A stretch of DNA of 64,000 bases, taken from Imperialibacter sp. EC-SDR9 (lineage in GTDB: Bacteria > Bacteroidota > Bacteroidia > Cytophagales > Cyclobacteriaceae). Position 1 is the first letter of the stretch, and each line of letters opens with the position of its first letter. Location of the stretch: contig NZ_LR701597.1 of assembly GCF_902498805.1 (NCBI RefSeq), positions 1 to 64,000 of the forward strand, read 5' to 3'. This document shows positions 58,932-64,000 of the stretch, piece after piece. Under the pieces are notes generated by a model. The model worked only from the letters and a program-made list of their open reading frames with translations. It was not told where the DNA came from and ran no database searches. The translations under genes and the position numbers were made by a program.

Positions 58932-60149
58932 GTGGATTTTAAAGAATTAGAGATTTCTCCTGAGCTCAAGGATGCTGTACAAGCGATGGGTTTTGAGAAA
59001 ATGACTCCGGTACAGGAGCAAGCCATCCCTGTGATTTTATCTGGAAGAGACATCATTGCCTGCGCACAAACGGGAACTGGAAAAACGGGTGCCTACCTGA
59101 TACCCGTCATTAATGACAACCAGAAGAATGCTGACGGAAAGATCAAGACGCTGATCCTGGCACCGACAAGGGAGCTGGCTATTCAGATCGATCAGCAGAT
59201 AAATGGACTGAGCTACTTTGCCGGGGTGAGTTCCTTCGCAGTTTACGGTGGCTCAGACAGCTCGAGCTGGGACTCACAAAAAAAGGCCTTGCAGGAAGGT
59301 GCCGATATTATTGTGGCCACGCCCGGCAGGATTATCACGCACATGAGTTTTGACTACGCCGACTTCAGCAATCTCCGCCACCTGATCCTTGACGAGGCAG
59401 ATAGGATGCTTGACATGGGTTTTATTGATGACCTGATAAAGATTGTCAACATGCTTCCGGCTAAACGCCAGAACCTGATGTTCTCCGCTACTATGCCGCC
59501 AAAGATCAGGACGCTCACAGCTCAAATGCTGAACAACCCGGTGGAGATAAGCATAGCTATCTCGAAGCCAGCTGAGAAGATTTTTCAGGCTGCTTTCTCG
59601 GTCTACAACCCGCAGAAAAATTTACTACTTAGCCACATACTGGACGCCAGGCAGCTGCCTCGAATTTTGATATTTTGTTCACGCAAAACTACAGTCAAAG
59701 AACTGGACAGACAGCTGCGAAAAGACGGTAGAAAGGTGGAGTCTATTCACTCGGATCTTGAACAAAATGAAAGGGAGTCCGGCCTATTGAAATTCCGTAA
59801 CAAGGAGATCAATATTCTAATCGCCACAGACGTGCTGAGCAGAGGGATTGACATCGAGAATATCAACCTTGTGATCAACTACGACGTGCCGCAGGATCCG
59901 GAAGATTATGTGCACAGAATTGGCCGGACAGCAAGGGCAGAAACGGATGGCATTGCGTTCACTCTGGTGAATGAGGATGACCAGAGAAAGTTCAGCCGGA
60001 TAGAGAATCTTATTGGCAAGAGCATACGCATGGTGAAGCTTCCGTCGTCGATAGGTGAGGGACCAGTGTATGATGCTAAGCACCCTAAAAGCTCTCCGAG
60101 AGAAAGAGGCGGAGGAGGCGGGGGTGGCCGAAGGAAGGTAAGACGATAA
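58932..60149 (+). CDS. DEAD-box RNA helicase, RhlE-like
   Basis: An ATP-dependent RNA helicase of 405 residues starting with GTG 58932. Motifs in order: Q motif (FEKMTPVQEQAIP), Walker A AQTGTGKT, PTRELAIQ (Ia), TPGRI (Ib), DEAD in LDEADRMLDMGF, SAT (III), FCSRKTT (IV), TDVLSRGIDI (V) and HRIGRTAR (VI). A short Gly/Arg-rich tail (ERGGGGGGGRRKVRR) likely binds RNA. It probably remodels structured RNA during ribosome assembly or decay. Its stop is two bases from the stop of the convergent DUF3127 gene. Confidence 0.95.
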   Translation: MDFKELEISPELKDAVQAMGFEKMTPVQEQAIPVILSGRDIIACAQTGTGKTGAYLIPVINDNQKNADGKIKTLILAPTRELAIQIDQQINGLSYFAGVSSFAVYGGSDSSSWDSQKKALQEGADIIVATPGRIITHMSFDYADFSNLRHLILDEADRMLDMGFIDDLIKIVNMLPAKRQNLMFSATMPPKIRTLTAQMLNNPVEISIAISKPAEKIFQAAFSVYNPQKNLLLSHILDARQLPRILIFCSRKTTVKELDRQLRKDGRKVESIHSDLEQNERESGLLKFRNKEINILIATDVLSRGIDIENINLVINYDVPQDPEDYVHRIGRTARAETDGIAFTLVNEDDQRKFSRIENLIGKSIRMVKLPSSIGEGPVYDAKHPKSSPRERGGGGGGGRRKVRR

Positions 60150-60151
60150 CC

Positions 60152-60535
60152 TTAAAACGGAAGATCGTCGTCCTCTGATGAGGCACTCAGCCATTCCGGT
60201 TCTTCCGCCGGCGGGGGTGCCTCTCCTGAAGGAGAACTACCTGTTGCAGCCTGGGCACCGACTGGCAAAATCCTCCACGCCTGAAGGGAATTAAAGTACT
60301 TCACTTCACCCTTAGGGTCGGTCCATTTTCTACCCTTCAAATTGAAGTGTACTTCAATTTCCTGACCCGGCTCAAAGTCATTGATCAGGTCACACTTGTC
60401 TTGAATTAACTCGAACTTAACGTACTCCGGATACTGGGGGTTCTCCGCAAATTCCACAACAAATTCACGCTTTTTGAAAGAGGCCGTTACGTTAGTTGTT
60501 TCACTTTTTTCGAGAAGCTTTCCCTTGATGTCCAT
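60152..60535 (-). CDS. DUF3127 protein with SSB-like acidic tip
   Basis: 127 residues. The core (DIKGKLLEKSETTNVTASFKKREFVVEFAENPQYPEYVKFELIQDKC, then FEPGQEIEVHFNLKGRKWTDPKGEVKYFNSLQAWRI) is the OB-fold-like DUF3127 domain. A Pro/Ala-rich linker leads to an acidic end EDDDLPF, which closely resembles the DDDIPF tip by which bacterial SSB recruits repair proteins. It therefore likely binds single-stranded nucleic acid and partner proteins, by inference. A complete promoter lies upstream at 60557-60587. Confidence 0.85.
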   Translation of the reverse strand: MDIKGKLLEKSETTNVTASFKKREFVVEFAENPQYPEYVKFELIQDKCDLINDFEPGQEIEVHFNLKGRKWTDPKGEVKYFNSLQAWRILPVGAQAATGSSPSGEAPPPAEEPEWLSASSEDDDLPF

Positions 60536-60556
60536 AAGTCAGTTGTGTTTAGCCAC

Positions 60557-60587
60557 CAAAGGTAGCCACTATCTTGAATGAGGCCAA
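60557..60587 (-). promoter_or_regulatory. Predicted promoter of the DUF3127 gene
   Basis: On the minus strand TTG (60587-60585), a 20-base spacer, then TACCTTTG (60564-60557), an exact TAnnTTTG. It lies 22 bp before the start codon. Confidence 0.65.
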
Positions 60588-60867
60588 TTTGAATTGAAAA
60601 AAATGATGTTTGTCATTATGTCATACATTAAAGTATTGACTACAAAGAGTTATCATATTCATTTATTAACGAGTGATTTAAGTGTTAGTATCTCAAGTGA
60701 TACTAAGGTGGTATTTTTTTTGATTTTCGCTGGGCTGTGGCTCTTTGAGAAAGTGAACATTTTCTGATTGTTTGACTAAAGTCATCCCTTTGCAGGCCCA
60801 TTGCTGATCTTCATCAAGTTTAATGAAAGGGCCACCCTGTAACTTCGGTGTCTGAATTACATGAACC
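60588..60867. other. Intergenic region with a small hairpin and an uncertain minus-strand frame
   Basis: A 7-bp stem TAGTATC / GATACTA (60686-60692, 60699-60705) precedes a T-run near 60713. A minus-strand frame from ATG 60869 to TGA 60693 (58 residues, MVHVIQTPKLQGG...) has plausible composition, but its ATG shares CATG with the plus-strand start at 60868, so at most one of the two starts is likely to be used. Confidence 0.4.
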
Positions 60868-61245
60868 ATGGCAATGATAGAGGGCGGATCCAGCGAGATG
60901 ATTTTTGTGTACAATAGCAAGCGTGATCTTGACAAGCAGGCGCTTGCCTACATCAGTGTTTTTTCTGACAAAATTGTGAAGCTGGACGTGCAGTCGTCGG
61001 TGCTGGAACGCTCATTTCTTGTTGACCTTTCATCCAGGCTTGGGGTGGGGTATCAAGACCTCGTAGATCATGAGTGCGAGCAGTTGAAGAGCCAGGAATA
61101 CTACCTGCACCTGAGCACCCCGAAGCAGTACATTGACCTGATCGTGAAGCACCCCGATTACCTGAAAACCCCGGTGTTGATTTATGGTGACAAGGCCCAT
61201 TTTATCTCAAAGGAAACTGACCTTCTTCAGCTCTCATTTCTTTGA
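60868..61245 (+). CDS. ArsC-like thioredoxin-fold protein lacking the active-site Cys
   Basis: 125 residues from ATG 60868; ATG 60898 (MIFVYNSKRDL) is an alternative. The layout follows the ArsC/Spx family: a first strand FVYNSKRDLDKQALAY where ArsC has its CxxxxR region, then LKTPVLIYGDKAHF matching the family's RPIVVxGDKA block. The catalytic Cys position is occupied by another residue, so reductase activity is unlikely. It may act as a binding or regulatory protein, like Spx. It is an unlinked single gene. Confidence 0.7.
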   Translation: MAMIEGGSSEMIFVYNSKRDLDKQALAYISVFSDKIVKLDVQSSVLERSFLVDLSSRLGVGYQDLVDHECEQLKSQEYYLHLSTPKQYIDLIVKHPDYLKTPVLIYGDKAHFISKETDLLQLSFL

Positions 61246-61326
61246 ACCTTTCTGAATCTTTTTGTCAAGTTGACTAACTTTGAACATTCGATGTTGGAAT
61301 GAAGTTAATCACAGCAAGAGGTAGAC

Positions 61327-61476
61327 ATGAGTAAGTCGAAGAAAATATTTCTGATAATAGCTGCCGTGTTTATGGTCATTATGATCATCATCGGTTGGGA
61401 CATTTCGAGGAGGACGACCTTCCCTGGAGCTAAGTCTCACCTTAGAAATGAAGTGGCTCCGGGAGGTAATAAATAG
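61327..61476 (+). CDS. 49-residue single-pass membrane protein
   Basis: ATG 61327 to TAG 61476. A basic start (MSKSKK), one membrane helix (IFLIIAAVFMVIMIIIGW), then a basic tail (DISRRTTFPGAKSH). A TAACTTTG -7 box is at 61275-61282. The next gene starts 7 bp after its stop, so the two form a likely operon. It would insert with its N-terminus inside and basic tail outside or inside by positive-inside rule; topology uncertain. Function unknown. Confidence 0.65.
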   Translation: MSKSKKIFLIIAAVFMVIMIIIGWDISRRTTFPGAKSHLRNEVAPGGNK

Positions 61477-61483
61477 CACGAAA

Positions 61484-61948
61484 ATGGAAGCGGGAAAGAA
61501 GGTAGATATCGGCAAGATCGATATGGAAAAGGAGGCGGAGAAAGTTGCTACCAACCCGGGAATTCTTGCCTATCCACATCACGCCGGAAGTGCCCTGGTA
61601 AAGCCCGAAGACCGGGGCAAAATAAAGGGCAGATCGGTGGCTGCCATGTACGAGCAAACTGACCGGGAGCTAAGTCAGATTTATGAGCAAATGCAGTTGC
61701 TCGCCAGGCAGGCGAAAGACATACAATCCAGGGTTGAAGTATCGGAACGAATTTACAAAGCGCACGTTAGTTTTGAACCCATCATCGGGAAGATTTATTA
61801 TCTGTATTGCCGGGCCGACGGGGAAGATGTGCTGTCGATGATTGCTCCAACAGAGTGGGGAAGAAGCCAGCCATTTCAGCAATACATTTCAAAAGTGAAG
61901 CTCTTGAGTGACCATACCTGGGAGATATTAGAGTCTCGTATTGACTAG
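61484..61948 (+). CDS. DUF2452 family protein
   Basis: 154 residues from ATG 61484, seven bases after the small membrane protein. Soluble. Block NPGILAYPHHAGSALVKPEDRGKIKGRSVAAMYEQTDREL and IYEQMQLLARQAKDIQSRVEVSERIYKAHVSFEPIIGKIYYLYCR are the defining parts of DUF2452, a family shared by Bacteroidota and eukaryotes (C1orf50). The function is unknown in both. The start at 61448 in the same frame is rejected because it lies inside the upstream gene. Confidence 0.85.
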   Translation: MEAGKKVDIGKIDMEKEAEKVATNPGILAYPHHAGSALVKPEDRGKIKGRSVAAMYEQTDRELSQIYEQMQLLARQAKDIQSRVEVSERIYKAHVSFEPIIGKIYYLYCRADGEDVLSMIAPTEWGRSQPFQQYISKVKLLSDHTWEILESRID

Positions 61949-62088
61949 TTTTTTTCGGTTGTTATAGGTAGCTGTTTTATGTTTGTTGTTGTATTGATCT
62001 CCACCTGTTAAAGATGGTTTGCTTCAGCCGAAGAGTTAGTGTGTTGGCTTGCCGTTTGTATAACCAGGGTGGCAAAAGCCAATGAACT

Positions 62089-62901
62089 ATGACCACTGCG
62101 TTTCGACCTTCTTGCTCTATCTTGCACATGTTTGTGTTCCTGATGATGGCAGGCTGTAGCGGCAAAGATGAAATGCCCGTCAACTGCTCAGTGTCAGGGC
62201 CGACGGTCAGTGTGGCATCCACAACTGCTCCTACCTGCAGCACTCCTGGAACTGTTACTATCGCCGCTTCTGGTGGTACTGAGCCCCTCACCTTTAGCAT
62301 CAATGGACTCGATTTCCAATCAAGCAGTGAATTTAGCGGTCTCGCCCCTGGAACGTACACTTTAACTGTAATGGACGCCAACGAGTGTACAGCTACTACC
62401 TCGGTTGGGTTGGCAGTGAAGAACGACTTAACGCTAAGTTTTACCGCAAATGTAGCCGGTTGTGAAGGGTCAGAAGGCTCAGTTGAATTGTCGGCTGCAG
62501 GCGGTAGCGGCACATACTTATACAGCATCGACGGTGAAAGCTTTGTAGAATCTCCTGTTTTTACCGGCCTGGCGAACGGAGAGTATTCAATCGCCGTGAA
62601 AGATGGCTTTTGTGAGTTTCACACCAAAGCTATTGTGCCTTCTGGTTTAAGCTTCGAAGCAACAATCTCTGTAATTATCAAAAACAAGTGTGCTACGGGT
62701 ACATGTCATGTGTCTGATGCACAGTTTCCTGATTTTACCAAGTTATCTAATATTCAGGGTAACGCAGCCCACATAAAGGAGAGAGTAATTAAGCGAGAAA
62801 TGCCTCCGATTGGTGAAGGGAACCCAGAGGTGATCGCACTAACTGACGACGAGATCAACAAGATCGTTTGCTGGGTGACAGATGGAGCCCCAAATAATTA
62901 G
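62089..62901 (+). CDS. SprB-repeat lipoprotein with a C-terminal cytochrome-c-like domain
   Basis: 270 residues, lipobox MMAGC near residue 23. Two SprB-type Ig-like repeats of about 65-70 residues: CSTPGTVTIAASGGTEPLTFSINGLDFQSSSEFSGLAPGTYTLTVMDANEC and CEGSEGSVELSAAGGSGTYLYSIDGESFVESPVFTGLANGEYSIAVKDGFC. The C-terminal 80 residues contain KCATGTCH, a CxxxxCH heme-type motif, and end with MPPIGEGNPEVIALTDDEINKIVCWVTDGAPNN, a pattern seen in Bacteroidota c-type cytochrome-like proteins. It is probably on the outer surface; heme attachment is likely but unproven. Confidence 0.85.
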   Translation: MTTAFRPSCSILHMFVFLMMAGCSGKDEMPVNCSVSGPTVSVASTTAPTCSTPGTVTIAASGGTEPLTFSINGLDFQSSSEFSGLAPGTYTLTVMDANECTATTSVGLAVKNDLTLSFTANVAGCEGSEGSVELSAAGGSGTYLYSIDGESFVESPVFTGLANGEYSIAVKDGFCEFHTKAIVPSGLSFEATISVIIKNKCATGTCHVSDAQFPDFTKLSNIQGNAAHIKERVIKREMPPIGEGNPEVIALTDDEINKIVCWVTDGAPNN

Positions 62902-62936
62902 GTTTGAAAAAGTAACTAGTTTTGTGTTGATCAAGA

Positions 62937-63626
62937 ATGAATCTGTGCATGTCTAATATCGTAGCAAGGAGAATAGAAGCGTTTTTAGAAGGTGAGAAAC
63001 TCTCATATGAGGCAGAGGTGCGATCTGGGAATCGGCAACGCCTGTGGAGAAGTGATTTTCGGCCACAAATAGACGACATCTACAATAAACTTGGAGGCCA
63101 ACTTACTGGAGGTATTACTGAAATCGAAGTACCAGCCTACCCGATTGTGTTTGAAGGGAAGGTGATTGTTGGAAACGACGAGCTGGCCTACAACCGCTAT
63201 GCCGCCGTTTGCCTCCGGGCGCCATTTTATTCAGACATCGAAGGATTGAACGTGGAGGCGTTTCTTCGGTACTGTCGGCAGTTTGAAGTTGGTTGCAAGA
63301 AGGTTGGCCTTATTGCTGGTGTTTGGAGCAACCCCGTCAGCAACAAGCATTTTGGGGAGGCATCCGATCCCGGGGATTTTTTTGGAAACGGAAGCTCGGG
63401 TTGGAAAATGCTTGCCTTCCAACACCTGCTAAGAGACATGCTGGCCAAGCTGGATGGGTATGAAGTTTTGCACTTCTCCATTTACGATCAAATCATGTCA
63501 GGGGGGAAGCTACTGACAGTTGGTGAATTGATGAAGTCACCTTCAGGTGAACACTATGCCTCTTTTGTGAAGTATTTAAGGAGAAGGCTCGGATTACCAG
63601 CTGTCGCCGCTGAAAAGCCCGTGTAG
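62937..63626 (+). CDS. Hypothetical cytosolic protein
   Basis: 229 residues from ATG 62937 (ATG 62949, MSNIVARRIEAFL, is an alternative). No signal peptide or membrane segment. Mixed alpha/beta with blocks WRSDFRPQIDDIYNKLGG, EIEVPAYPIVFEGKVIVGNDELAYNRYAAVCLRAPFYS and GWKMLAFQHLLRDMLAKLDGYEVLHFSIYDQIMSGG. No known family recognised. TAGTTTTG at 62917-62924 is a -7 box candidate. Its 3' end overlaps the convergent deoxynucleoside kinase gene by 33 bp. Confidence 0.7.
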   Translation: MNLCMSNIVARRIEAFLEGEKLSYEAEVRSGNRQRLWRSDFRPQIDDIYNKLGGQLTGGITEIEVPAYPIVFEGKVIVGNDELAYNRYAAVCLRAPFYSDIEGLNVEAFLRYCRQFEVGCKKVGLIAGVWSNPVSNKHFGEASDPGDFFGNGSSGWKMLAFQHLLRDMLAKLDGYEVLHFSIYDQIMSGGKLLTVGELMKSPSGEHYASFVKYLRRRLGLPAVAAEKPV

Positions 63627-64000
63627 TTCCAGGTCTATTTGATTAACGACATAGGAGAAGTCCTCGACTTTGGATACGAAGTCCAGGTTGTTTACATCAA
63701 TCACCAACAACTTGCCGAGTTTGTAGTTCCCAATCCAATCTTCATAGTGTTGGTTGAGGGTTTTCAGGTAGTCGATGCGAATGGCGTTTTCAAACGACCT
63801 ACCTCTTTTCTCTATTTGTGAAACAAGTTTGCCAATGTCTGCCTTCAGGTAAATTAGCAAGTCTGGTGGCTGCACATAAGTGATCATCAGTTCAAAAAGC
63901 TTGAGATAGCTCTCATAATCTCTTTCTGAAAAATGCCCTGAGCTATACAAGCTCTTAGCGAATATGTAAGCATCCTCGTATATGGTGCGGTCTTGCACAA
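63594..64000 (-). CDS. Deoxynucleoside kinase, C-terminal part
   Basis: The minus-strand gene runs off the right edge; 135 residues are visible. It begins within the conserved block (V)QDRTIYEDAYIFAKSLYSSG, followed by YLKLFELMITYVQPPDLLIYLKADIGKLVSQIEKRGRSFENAI, the LID region of deoxyguanosine/deoxyadenosine kinases, and YLKTLNQHYEDWIGNYKLGKLLVIDVNNLDF. It salvages deoxynucleosides in the cytosol by phosphorylation. The P-loop half lies outside the window. The apparent GTG start at the edge is an internal Val. Confidence 0.9.
   Translation of the reverse strand, partial: VQDRTIYEDAYIFAKSLYSSGHFSERDYESYLKLFELMITYVQPPDLLIYLKADIGKLVSQIEKRGRSFENAIRIDYLKTLNQHYEDWIGNYKLGKLLVIDVNNLDFVSKVEDFSYVVNQIDLELHGLFSGDSW

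Noticed and set aside
61977-62528. 183-residue frame antisense to the SprB-repeat gene
   Set aside because: The Ser/Val-rich product arises from the reversed repeat sequence; the plus frame has a lipobox and known repeats.
1-64000. CRISPR arrays, tRNA, rRNA or complete insertion sequences
   Set aside because: Scanned by eye for regular spaced repeats, tRNA-like T-loops and transposase motifs; none seen. Only the REP-like units and the single inverted repeat qualify as repeats.

Overview
The window is chromosomal DNA of a free-living Bacteroidota, most likely of the order Cytophagales. Evidence: a SusC/SusD outer-membrane pair, many lipoproteins with a Bacteroidota-style lipobox, promoter boxes of the TTG / TAnnTTTG type, few Shine-Dalgarno sequences, the long three-domain form of IspG, and families largely confined to this phylum (DUF3127, DUF2911, DUF5916, DUF6588, the GreA-like short protein, SprB-type repeats). 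No rRNA, tRNA, CRISPR array or complete insertion sequence was seen. Family names come from reading the translated proteins, not from database searches.

Layout. 1-1433: the start of an MlaE-type lipid-transport permease that loses family resemblance near position 126, then an SDR oxidoreductase. 1457-1705: three copies of a REP-like palindromic element. 1822-5081: ispG, a small membrane protein, an MmcQ/YjbR protein and an SGNH-hydrolase lipoprotein in one tight operon. 5206-11174: a lipoprotein, a 1-Cys peroxiredoxin, then a PIG-L deacetylase, a 48-residue membrane protein and a sodium:solute symporter. 11249-28158 (all minus): SusC, SusD, three tandem paralogous FG-GAP/ASPIC-UnbV lipoproteins of about 1,120-1,140 residues with a small unknown lipoprotein between two of them, and a vanadium-haloperoxidase-like PAP2 lipoprotein. 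28965-43523: an alpha-glucan utilisation locus. On the minus strand are a class II fructose-bisphosphate aldolase, two GH13 amylase lipoproteins, a PA14-containing lipoprotein and a sorbosone-dehydrogenase-like protein fused to a cupredoxin. On the plus strand are a LacI regulator, an MFS sugar transporter and a DPE2-type 4-alpha-glucanotransferase.

43803-64000 is mostly housekeeping and conserved unknown genes: a helical-repeat protein, a DoxX-like protein, a NagX-like acyltransferase, a DUF6588 protein with a lipoprotein, an MGH1/GH63-like glucosidase with a small partner, a GreA-like protein, GIN-domain and DUF2911 lipoproteins, an FKBP isomerase, a DUF5916 outer-membrane protein, an RNA helicase facing an SSB-like DUF3127 protein, a Cys-less ArsC-like protein, a DUF2452 protein, a SprB-repeat/cytochrome-like lipoprotein and part of a deoxynucleoside kinase at the right edge.

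How the parts may work together. Two near-identical palindromes with a central CpG, typical of LacI-family operators, lie upstream of susC. One overlaps the predicted -33 box and the other is 41 bp further upstream. This links the LacI gene about 9 kb away to the susCD-FG-GAP-haloperoxidase block as well as to the amylase genes. A reasonable model is that glucan fragments are captured by SusCD, cut by the two lipoprotein amylases, imported by the MFS carrier and rearranged by the glucanotransferase. The role of the three FG-GAP proteins and the haloperoxidase is unknown and is the most interesting open point in the window.
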